Shown piece after piece: positions 39,001 through 51,000 of a stretch of DNA of 64,000 nucleotides; within the stretch, counting starts at the first letter, position 1; the number at the start of each line of letters is the position of its first letter. Made by a program: the position numbers and the translations under genes. The notes under the pieces are model-generated. The model was not told the DNA's origin, ran no database searches, and saw only the letters and a list, made by a program, of their open reading frames with translations. The DNA is from Anarhynchus alexandrinus. Lineage: Eukaryota; Chordata; Aves; Charadriiformes; Charadriidae. The stretch covers positions 1,493,588-1,557,587 of the forward strand of contig VUYV01000008.1 in assembly GCA_008711295.1 (NCBI GenBank), read 5' to 3'.

Positions 39001-42000
39001 GTCCTGATGTCTTTCTGAAGTTCTTTACCATCAGATCTTGTCTGTGCTAACATTTGCCACCTCACTGCTCATCCTTCTTTCATCACTTACGAATGTGTTG
39101 AGCAACAGGGGTCTCGGCGCATACCACGGCGGACCTCCACGGGCCATCTCCCACCACGTACCTTCCTACCTTCTCTTTCCTTTCTTTTAACCAGTTGTTT
39201 ATCCAGGCAAAGATTTTTCTCCTGTCCACTCATTGCTTCGTTTCTTAAGAGCTCTCCAGCAGGTTTGCGATGGGGAAGTTCCCTTTAAAAAGTGACAAAT
39301 AGGCATTATTACTCCATGTAGCTCTGAATTTCATGCTTTATTGTCGCTTCAGTTGATTTGCCTAATACAGGTTTCTGACTTACTACTTGAAATTTCTCAA
39401 ATGGAACCCCTTTTATAAAAACTGGCATGGAATTTCCCGTCTCCCAGTATCGAGGTAACTTGTGAGGTTACAGCCTACTGTAAGTCACGCAGCCATTTCG
39501 TTCCCAAGTTCCTTGAGAAATCTTGGATGAATAACATCGAACCCTGGCAACACGCTGCCGTTCGTTCTGACTCTTCCATAATCCCTTCTATTGACACTTC
39601 AGTTTTGGAGATTCTGTAAGTCCGTTGTACAGGGTGTCATGGAAACCTCTGCTCTTCCTTTCACTCAGTACAAACGCAAAGAAGGTAGTTGTGTGGCCTT
39701 ATTTTTGTCTTTTTCTGTCACACTCTGAGCATTTGCTAACTCTACAATTTCTCTAAAGGGCTTCCAGCTCCTTGTTTGTTTGAAGAAGAATTTATTAGTT
39801 GTAATGCCATTTTCAAGTTTTCCTGAAGTTCTTTCTGGCCCAACTTAGGTTTTCATGTTCAACCTATGGAAATTTATTTTCTACAGCTTTCTGAAGGATG
39901 TCATCTTGCTTCTAAACAGTCTTATAGTCCTGCTGCTTAACCATGCCGTTCTCCCCTTCAGTCTCTCACATCTTTCCAGACGAATGATGCACATTTTCTT
40001 CTTGCGGTTTCTTATTGTGGTTTCTGTAAGCAATCTCTGTGTTTCCTGCAGGGATTTCTCTCTAAGTTACCTTTAGCTTCTATTTAACAAGCTTCCTTGT
40101 GTTTATGTTGGGTTTTGCTCCTAATCTAAGCATGTTACGCTGATTTGTTGCAGGATGGCTTGTCAGGTATTACGATTTGAACCAAGGTTTGTATGCTGCT
40201 TGTAAGGATTGCTTCTCTTCTTATGTCTTCCTGATGGATAGGAAGCAATCCTGTATCTCGACTAGAAAAGTCATCTCTGCATCACACCCTGATGGAGGGC
40301 ATTTCCACTACCAACTCGTCCTTGCGGTGCCTCTGAACCATCAGCACGTCATGGGCCTCCTGCCTGGGTGGGGGCTGTGCACCACACCAAACCAGGCTGT
40401 GCCTCTCCTGGTGCAGTGAGGGCTGTCAGCCCGTAGGAAATCCATTTCCTCTCTTGGCCTGGCTAAGTTCTTAGTCTGATCCGAGTCTAAACTTACTTTG
40501 ACGTAAAATGAACTGTGCGCACAGTGAGATACATGGATATGAATATATGTACATACATATATCTTTCCCTGTGTCCTACTGATTGGCTTTCTCTCACCAA
40601 GTCTGCAGTATATGCATTAATTATTAATCACTCCTTGTGAAACCCCTGACTTATTTTTAGGTTGTTCTGAAAGTAGGCACCAACTGCGTAAAACAAACAA
40701 ACAGCAAAAAAAAGCTGAGCTTTATTTCATTTCCGTCTCTTAACCTGTGTTCTTGCTTGTCAAAGGACATAGCACTTCACCCCTCGGTCTGGTGACTTCA
40801 GACGCAGTTCAGTTGGCAAGAGAGAAGGAAAACCAAATCCTTCTTGCCTCCACTTCTGTTGTGGGCTCATGGGAGAGGGGTGTTTGTTTAACCACACCCC
40901 AGTGTAACTTTCACTTATCGCAGGGCCACTTTCACTTTATGCACTCAGGAGTGTTTCCTTAGGTATTGTTGTGGCTGATGTGAGTTATCAGGAAAAGGCA
41001 TTAATGAGGCTGGAACAATCTTTAGCCCTGTTATGCTACTTCCCTGTCCCAGGGCTTTGCTGGAGCCTCACCTTGCTGCCAGGGATGCCTTGTCTCTGCC
41101 CTCGAGCGAACGTTTGCAAGACTGAAGTGCTGCGAGGAGAGTTTGCTTGGTCTCGGGTTCTCTCTTAGATTGCCTTTCTGTCTAATGGAGTTTCACCGTC
41201 AGGAGCAGTGAGTTGCCACAGGTGCTAAAGAGCTAACAGAGAGTGGGAGTTTCAAAGCAGAAACTATCTTTGTGATGCACTTCACCTCTTCAGTAACACG
41301 GGGATGTATTGACTCTGAGTTTTTCCTGTTACAGAAGGTCATGCTAACAAAAACCATGGCTAGAATTTTAAAGGTGGGTTCCCAGAATCCAGCATGTAAA
41401 TTAAAGACTTGATTTTGAAAAGTACTGAACGTGCTCTCTTTTCTCCGAGTTTATGGGAAGTACCTTTAAACACAAGACATTTTTTATTTAGATAGCTGTG
41501 ATAAGTAAAGACCTGAATAAAAAGTGAGTTCATTCTTTGTGAGGAAAATCCGTAAACCTCCTAAGGCAGTCACAGTATGTCATAAAGTACCTCTGGTAGA
41601 ATTCTGTAGTTGCTTTATATAGTGTCTTCAACCTTTGTACTTTCATAATGAATGACAACAGAGAGTAGTTGTGTATGGAAATACAGTATTTGATACAGTA
41701 TATGGAAAGTTTGGAGTTCTAATTCCGTTAATGTTTCTAGTCCCCAGTGCTCCACCACAGAATCTGACGCTGGAGGTACGGAATTCCAAGGTAAGATGTG
41801 GAGAATTTTCGTGTTGCTAGTGGGTAAATAAAAGGTTGGTGAGTCTTGGAGATCGACCGAATTTTAGAGCTGCTTTGGGTCTTTTTTTCTACCGTGCTGC
41901 TTCTCAGCTGTTTGTGTCTGAGTTGCCCAACAGGAGAATATCTGAAGCCTTAGGAACTCCAATCCAGCTGTGGGCTGTACGTTATGGAATGCAGTGAAGA

Positions 42001-45000
42001 CAGTGACGATGTACCAAAGCATGGAGGCTAATGATGGCAGGGGGTTAATCAGGCTCAACAGCCTGAAGCACCAGAGCTTGAATGTGTTCCGGTTGATGAA
42101 CTATTGTTTACAGTGTGTGTGCATACATGCGCACGTTTACAGTGTCCTGGGCACTTGAAAAGAGAAGATTATGTACTTTAGTCATTATGACTTTAGTGAT
42201 TATGATTGGAGATTTTTTTAAAAAGCCTTTTCTAAAAACTCTTTTCCAAGTACCTTCTTTATTCTACTGCCTCTATGATTAAAAGTAAAGAACTTCCTGA
42301 ACATAAACTACTGTTCAGATAGCTTCTGCCCTCTAGAGAAAATACCCATTCTTAAAGATAGATCCTCAAGTCACATGTATCTGAAGATAACCTGAGGAAA
42401 ATAAAAGGGAAACCCAAAGGGCCATTTGTGAAATTGGAATCAGAAGGTCTAATAGGATTGAAGCGCTCTGAGGTGAACTTCTCTAGGCACACGCGTGACC
42501 TGGGCTGCTGCTGGGTCATAGGTGGTGGACTTTTTACAGATAGCCTATGGCTTACTCTGTGGAAATGCTGTATTTTCTGTATACGTGTTTTTCTCTTTTG
42601 TGGTTCATGGAGTATTAGCACTTAGTAGAGAGTAGTTCCTCTGGCTGCATGGGGGGCGATGACTTTGTAATGACCTTCTGCCTTCCACAGAGCATCATGC
42701 TCCACTGGCAGCCGCCTCCTGCAGGGACACACAGCGGACAAATCACTGGCTACAAAATTCGCTACCGGAAGGTGTCCCGCAAGAGTGATGTAACGGAGAG
42801 CATTGGTGGGACCCAGCTTTTCCAGCTGATCGAAGGTGAGCTGTTATTTGCAAGCATTTGTTATCAGAAGGGGGGTTTAGGTGCTTTTAGTGGGCTGAGG
42901 CTGAGAGACGTGTGTGTGTGTGTGTAGGGTTCTTGCCTTGGAAGAAAAGATGACAACACTTAAAATGAGTGTTTGTAGGTTATGAGGTAGTGTGGGCTGG
43001 CGGGTGGTAACCAGAGTCTCGAGACCTGTGTTCTAGCCCTAGTTTTGACATTGGTTTGCTGAGCAGACTTGGATGAGTCCTCTTCACACCTTTGTAAAAG
43101 GCGTAGGGGGGTTGCATGGAGAAGATGGGCAGACACAATGAGCTCTGCACCACATGCCCAAAATCAAAGTCTGGAGAAGGATGCTGGAGAAATGCCGTCT
43201 GGCGGCATGTTGGGCAGACTCCCCTCTTCGCGTGTGCTGTAGGTGTGCGTGCTCTGTCCTGCCACGCTCGCCCATGAGCCCAGCTCAGAGTCCTGTGTTA
43301 CCTCAGGCAGCTGTGCAGATCATCCCACCCAGTTTCACTGACATCAACCTTTTTCCTTCTTTCTGGCATGAATGTAGTATATCTTCTCTTACACAAAATC
43401 CAACCTAGTACATTATAGATAAATTATACATTGTTACCAGCACTAGAATTTTGTATAGCAGAAATAAACAGTACGTGAGAGCAGGAGCAAGACTGCATAT
43501 TGTTCATTTTTTAAATCTCTGGAAATGAACAGTTGGTCAAAAGAGAAGAAATTGTGCCTCTCTAAAAAAATGAATACACGCTTTTTAACAAGATGTTTTG
43601 GTTTGTTTGCAGAAGCTCCAGCTGTGACTCAGTAAGTTTCAGTTTTCTCAGAGCAGGAGTCGATATGTGCCTGTAACTAGAGTATATTTTAGCCAGCAAC
43701 AAAGCCTGTTTAAGAAGTTCCATATATCAAATTTTGAGTGCATTTTCATACTGCTTTGATTAATGATTATATACTCTTATGTACCATAAACCAACTATTT
43801 GCTCATTTTGGTCACTTGTTGCCTACACTGTACACCTATGTTTAGTTACACGTGTGGGTGGTTCTGTACTTAAAACTAATTAATAGTCAGAAATTAAAGC
43901 TGGCTGCAAACAGAACCTCACGTTGTCTGCCAGTGGCCCACAGGGAGAGTTCACAGAGTGTCACAGCTCTGGGTGTCTCTGGTCACCTAAATGAGTCTAT
44001 GATGCTGTGATTCTCTGGTCACAGTTTAGCTGTTGCACCCTAATTAACTGGCATCAGCTTCCTTAGCGGAGCCGCACCGTGGGGAGTGCTGTTGCCATTC
44101 CTGACCTCGTGTTGCACTCAAGTGGCCATGGTGGGGTGAAAGGCAGTGTGCCCCGTCAGGTTATACCTGTATTTTAATTAGGAACTGTGATTCCTGCGCT
44201 CATGGTTGCAATTCCTGTGTTGATGTCTTGTGTACTCTTTGACTTCTAGGTCTCGAACGAGGTACAGAGTACAGCTTCCGAGTGGCTGCCCTGACTGTTA
44301 ATGGCACCGGACCAGCTACCGACTGGGTATCGGCGGAAACATTTGAGAGTGATCTAGATGGTAAGATCATAAGTGTGACCTTATTTGTGACATCAAAAAC
44401 ATTAGAATTGATGGACAGGTCACAGTAATGCTTGTTTGCCTTTTTTAAAGGCAAACTTGATTTTCTTCAATTGTTTTTACTGTATTCTAATTATACGATG
44501 TGCTTTATTTACGATTAAAATTAATTTTTATTTTATCATCAAATTCTTGCCAAGTCAATTAAATAGCTTGAAATTAAACCCTGCTTCTACACTTTCCAGT
44601 ACTGTATGTTGGTGCTGTTTTTTCTGCTAAGAAATACCCAATTATGAATTACAATGTCAGTGTTTCAGTATTTAAATAATAATACATTATAAGATTCATA
44701 TAATGGCAACAATGGCTCGATTTTTATATTGTAATAAAATCTATCTTGTTAATTATGCAGGGGTTTGCACGCTATGAAACACAGGTAGGAGGACTGTTTT
44801 CCTTGAGGAAAGTAAAATAGTGATTGTGTATTTATGTACCACCTATGCTAATGCAGCCGTTGAAGTATACCTCAAAGAGTGCAGCACGGTGATGTGGTAT
44901 TTTGATCGTCGGAGATGCCGTGTGCTGACGGACTACGCATAGGCCTGTTGATGGTGGTGCAGAATGTCAGTGTCTGCACTCTGGTTGCGGACTTGGAGTT

Positions 45001-48000
45001 GTAAACTTTGTTGAATATGAGAGCGATGCCACAGTAGGAGGCAAGAAACAGTGGAAAACGTTGTGGCCCACAAAAATATTTTTCCTGGGCTTTTCTTTTC
45101 TTTTCTTTTTTTTCTTTTTNGACTCTTTCCCATTTGTCCCCCAGTAATTGTTATTTTGCCACTTTAAAAGAAAAGGGCAATTGATTGTATTTTCAGTAGT
45201 GTAGACTAGTGTGGACCGTATCTTCCATCAGAAATGCAGTCTTTTCCCCCAATCCATAGATTAATGATATGCGGCGTACAGCACCCTGTTAACATCTTGT
45301 TTTTCCGATGTAGAGTTTAACAATAAAAGTAGAAAATGTTCTGTGAAAAATTTGGACCTTTGCTAGTTGGTCCAGATGTTTGGTATTTGCTGCACTAGAA
45401 GGGTTTGCAAGAGGGAACCTGATTCTTGCAGAATTTAAATGAGCACGTTTGTAAGCGGCTCCCAGAATCTGACAAAGGGCAATTAAAATGGAAGAAAAGT
45501 GCCATTTTTAAAAGGATGGCCGGGGCGAATCCCTTTGGACCTGCCTACATGGAGCTGGTGATTCTGGGTAGACTGTTCCTATTTCCTAAAGTGTTTAATT
45601 AGTGCTGTTGCACAGGAGTTCCCTTACCCTTTCTGCAGGCCAGTCTCCCTCTTGGCTTTGTTAAAGGAGCTGGCGGGTCGTTCTAGCTTAATGCCACGGG
45701 ATCCAGTAATGTCTTTCACATCTGTGTGGCTTGAGATTCAGTTATAGCGGCAGCTGGAAGACAGAATAATAAAAGACCTTCAATATTTGCTCTGCACTGT
45801 TGGAAGATTGCTTCACCAGTCAGCTGGTTGAATCCCTTGAGAGCCCGGGCTTCAATCTTTGTGTTATGCAAAGTTGATGCTCAACTTAATACTCGTCCTC
45901 TCATTGCTTGCTCTCCACTGCTTAATCAAGAACAGCGCAAACCCCAATGTTAACAGGAGAGTTCAGCTTTGTACATATTTAAAATTACTTTTTAGAGTTG
46001 AAATGAGTTTCATCTGCGTGTCTGTCTTGCTCTAACTGGCTGTGACACAACCTGGCAGCTTTGAGAAACCACTGGTCCCCCAAGCTGACGTAGAGTTCTG
46101 TAAATAGGCAGCACTTACGCAAGGTAATGAAAATGTACTCTGCCGTTGAATCGGAGTGAACAATGCTTTGCCAGAGGGATAGCATCGGGATTAAATTTAA
46201 ATCGGGCAGAAGGAGGGAGAAGAAAAGAACCCTTTCATTCTGAGTTGATTTTATAATTTTAAAGTGTTTCAAATTGGAACATTGCAGTCCTTACAGGAAA
46301 TCTAACTTTCTTTATGTGTGTGCTTTACAACGAATGAAGTAACAAAAAGTCACTGTTAAGACAATGTACCATGGTATTCATATCATCCTGTATGCGTGTA
46401 TGAGAGATCTGTGCATATGCATACTGGAAAGAAGATGTATATTTTTTGCTTTTCTTTAGTAAGCTCATGTGGATAATTTTAATACCATGCAAATGCATTT
46501 ACAGCTAATCTTTAATTTCTCAGGTTCAATAGACATGTAAGGCATGATTCTTTTTTATTCCACGGCTGCTTTTTGAATTTAAATAGAAAATAATTCACTT
46601 TGTAGTGTCATCAGTGTAAATGGGAGCCAGACTGTTACAATTTTGTGTTGGTAGGGCTGTGGAATTTTGCGGAGTCGGTGCAAGTCCCGCCAGGAGCGCA
46701 CAGGCAAGAGGTGTTAAACAGTTGTACAAAGTTTATCCCCAATGCACTGACTTCTGTGCAGTTAAAAATGTCATCTCTTATATTGCAATTCTGTAGCTTT
46801 TCTGTATTTAATAGTTGTGAACTTTAATTGATCAGCTCTGTCAGCTGGAGACCGTGAACTCCCTGGGCTAGCAGGCCAATGGCGTACGATGATCCAAATC
46901 ATCCTGTTGTGCTGCTTTATTAAATGTTTTTAGATAAATGCAGCATGTTTCATTAAAATGAAATCCCTGCAGGAAGCAGAACTCTCTGACCTGATTTTAT
47001 TTTCGAGTGGGGAACTCAGCTTACTATTGCACAGAATTATTTAAAATCTGTCAACATAGGGCCGGCTCCAGCAGCCTGCCAAAAGTGCTTACTTCATTTT
47101 GGGGAAGTTAAAACAAAGGTGTGGACACTAGTAGGTGCAGTTGGGCTTTTAGATTGCTTTTAAGTTGTAATCAACATGGGAAAAATCCTTTTAGTAAAAA
47201 TATTAGGGGATGATGGTGAGATACCGTGGAGCCCTCCTGGTGATAAGGATCCACATTCTGTCTCTCTGTTGGGTTGTGACTGGATTTGCATTGGTCGTGC
47301 GGGTGGGGTTGGGACGATCAATAGGGACCCTCGGAGCATTTTTGCTCTTGAAGTATGGTTGTGTAGTCTCCATAATTCACAGAATATATACAGAGAAGAG
47401 ACTTAAGGATTTAAACAGCAACAAGTATAGGACGAATCCCAACAAACCTTTGCAGCACATGCAATGCCCAGTTTACTGACAATTCTTACAGCTTTGGAAC
47501 ATTCTATTTAATTGCACAATGAGCTGAGGAACCTTTCTTTCATCATCAGTGTGTTTTCAATATAATTATTTTAATGCCCACAAGTAAGTAATATGATGGA
47601 ACTAAATGTAGATTGCTTTGTGGAGGGGAAGGACATGATAAATTTAATGCATATTTTGAAGAATTACAAATTAGAAGGAACATGCACAAACATCAAAAAA
47701 GTCTGCCTTGAAGCAGATCTGATACTTTTCTGCAGTACGATTGTCCTTTCTTTTAAAGAGGGTATCTATTAAAAGATATTAGTATATGAAACTATGTTAA
47801 TTTTATTCTGCTTATTAGAGTTCTTCGCTCTCAAACAATAAAGCGCTCTCCTTTGGAGCGATTGATTTCAGTACAGACAGAGAGTAGAGGTGCTACATTT
47901 GACCCTACTAGCTCATAGCTCTTCATGTAATTACCTTTATTTAAGAGAAGTCCTTTAAATCCGTCATTTTTCTTTAACAGAAACTCGTGTTCCTGAAGTC

Positions 48001-51000
48001 CCGAGTTCCTTACACGTCCGTCCGCTCGTCACCAGTATCGTAGTCAGCTGGACTCCGCCTGAGAACCAGAACATCGTGGTGAGGGGCTATGCGATAGGGT
48101 ACGGCATCGGCAGTCCCCATGCCCAGACCATCAAGGTGGACTATAAACAGAGATACTACACCATTGAAAACTTAGGTAAGGAGCGTGAATTAACCTCAGC
48201 GCCCAAGTTTTACCTCTCATTTAAGTTGCTGTTTTCTGTTTATGACATTATAAATCGGTGAAGCTACAAGCGTGTTTTTAAGAGGATCATTTTCCTTATT
48301 CTGATATTATACCTGATGCCAAACTGTTGATAAATTTCAGATAAACTCAATTTTCTGCTGGTAGAGGAAGACACAGAGGAAAAAAAATCCCCCCAAACCC
48401 AGAATCCTAAACTCAATGAGTTTGAAGCATAGTGCATTTTGATTTGATGCTTTCCCTTTAATGGTTATTACAAAAACTTCCATGCTGAGCAGCATTTCCT
48501 TATTCTCCTTCTGGTGCTGCAGAACAGGTGGCTGCAGGCAAAAAAGAAACTGAAATGTCACCAATATACAGCGGCATCTACTTTAAAAGGAAAATATAAA
48601 TCCACCCCTCCGCAGAATTCTCTGTGGTAGGTAAAATATCCCGAAAGCAAAATAAATATTAGTATTGCAAACTATTGAGAAATTCCTTAAAATTGGAGTC
48701 CTGGATAATATTATAGTAGAGCAACTTAAAATGTTCATTTTAAAATGTTTTTCCTCGCTACTTTTTTGACTGTACTTAAGGTAGATTTGCTGTGACTATA
48801 GACTTCTGCTGTATGGCAACTATTGAACCCTAACAGAACGTCTCTATGGAGACGTTCTCAATTCAAATTTACCGTAGTTATTTCATGTATTTCAGTTAAA
48901 AAGTAAAATATTGAACAAAGAGAATATGGAGAAGTAGAAAATGAGATTCACTAACAGTTTGCACTAAAATATATATATTTTTTTCCCTCCTTTAGATCCA
49001 AGCTCCCACTATGTCATAACTCTGAAGGCGTTTAACAATGTTGGTGAAGGAATCCCTCTGTACGAGAGCGCGGTGACCCGCCCCCACTCAGGTAAAGGCA
49101 AGGGGCTGCGCCCACGTTCTGCACGGCCCAGAATGATTAACGGGCCTCTGCGCAGCACCTGAAAACATGATAATCTGTAATAGGAGAGTCCTGGGTTTCA
49201 GTGTCATCAAGTATACGCCATTTCTTTAACAGATTGGCATTACTGTTTCAGTGATTGTCTCACCTGTTTCATCCGTTAATTAAACCACCTAAAACTGGTT
49301 TCATTTTTAAGTTACAAAACTTACCTTTCAATTACTGATAGGTGTTCGTATTCAAAAAGTTATCATTCCATCAGCACAAACCGCGTGGATGCAATTCTAA
49401 AGGCATTGCCCTTGTTTTTCTTTTATGGACAAGTATAGGTGGTTTTTGGTCTTTTACACTGAGATTTTGAATATGATGCCTGCATTTTCTTTGTCTGAGT
49501 CTCAGTCTGCTGTCACTGACACTAAACAAGTCGATTTTTTTTTCCCATCTTGTAATACATTAATAAAAGATTTTAAGCGGAGAAATTTGTTTGCAAGTGA
49601 GCTATTACTGTGCTGAGGCTCACTGTGCTCCCTACTAGGCTGTTGAGGTTACTTAGCTATTTCGTGTAGATGTTAACACCTCCGTTTGTTTTAGTCTTCT
49701 GAAAGCAGGAATTGTTATAGATTTGATAGATGACATTGGAATTGCAGTTTCTTCAGTTGTTGCAAATTTGTATGATACTTGGAACTTGATTGCCGTTAAC
49801 ATTCTTTAAAAGATGATGGCAGTGCCCTGTAATTTTGATGACTTGGCGTTTACCTGGCTAGAAGTCGTCAGGTCTTTTTCTTCCTCGTTGTTTTCTAGAA
49901 GAGGAAAAAGTGGACATTCCGAGGCAAATAAAGTCAAAGTTAAAATCACTGCATGTTTGGGGTTCTTAGGCCGTGCTTGAATGCACTGCACACTAATACG
50001 TTAGGTGTATATATTAGCATATATATGTTGTCTTACTGTCTTAGGAAAGGAACGCGATGCAAGAGTAATTTTATTAGCCAGTCTTATGTCACCTATTAAC
50101 TCTGGCTTTTCTCTCTTTTTCTCCATGTCTCACCTTTCATTTCATTGTACTACCCTGCATTTCCCCTTTTTTGTTTTTGTTTACATTAAAATGCCACCTT
50201 CTCCCTTTTTAATTATAATACACGACTTTTTACCCATCAATTCCCTAGACACTTCCGAAGTTGATTTGTTTGTTATTAATGCTCCATACACTCCAGTGCC
50301 AGATCCGTCTCCCATGATGCCACCGGTGGGAGTTCAGGCTTCCATTCTGAGTCACGACACCATTCGGATCACTTGGGCAGACAACTCTCTGCCAAAGAAC
50401 CAGAAGATCACAGATGCTCGCTACTACACAGTTCGCTGGAAAACCAATATTCCTGCAAATACGAAGTACAAGGTATTGGCCTTTCTACAACAGTAACACG
50501 GCTGCGTCATTGCCATGGGAAGAACTTTGATGTTTGAGTTAGGGTTGAGTGAAAGCTGAGAGCAAAGACAAGCGCTTAGAAAAGGGTATAGAGGTGTGTC
50601 TGGTTTTGTTTGAGATGCCCAGGCTGAGTTCAGTACTGCTCACTTAAATCATCGCTTCAAAGGTTCTTCTAGATTTAGGGGAAGTAGTCGTTTTTGTGGT
50701 CTCTGCTGTGTGCGTGTGTTGAGAGGTGGAGATGGGGTGTTGTGTGTGAGTGCGTGGAAGAGCTGGCCGGGGAAAGGAGGCAGACACCTGCAGAATTACG
50801 TTCTGCCGTGGAACCGTGAACACGGTGACAATTCTATCCTTTCTGCTTCACCCTAACACCGTCGCTTTGTACGGCAGAGGTGGGCTTCCCTTTAGAGAAG
50901 CCAGTAACGCATTAAGAAGGTATGTGTTACTAATGGCTTCTCTCCAGTTAGCAGAAGAACCTGAAATTGTGGGGTGAGTCATGCAGGGAAAACATTTACC

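Noticed and set aside
50005..50496. Open frame of 163 codons covering an NEO1 exon
   Set aside because: Only its second half is coding; the first half is intron upstream of the acceptor at 50248 and is very pyrimidine-rich.
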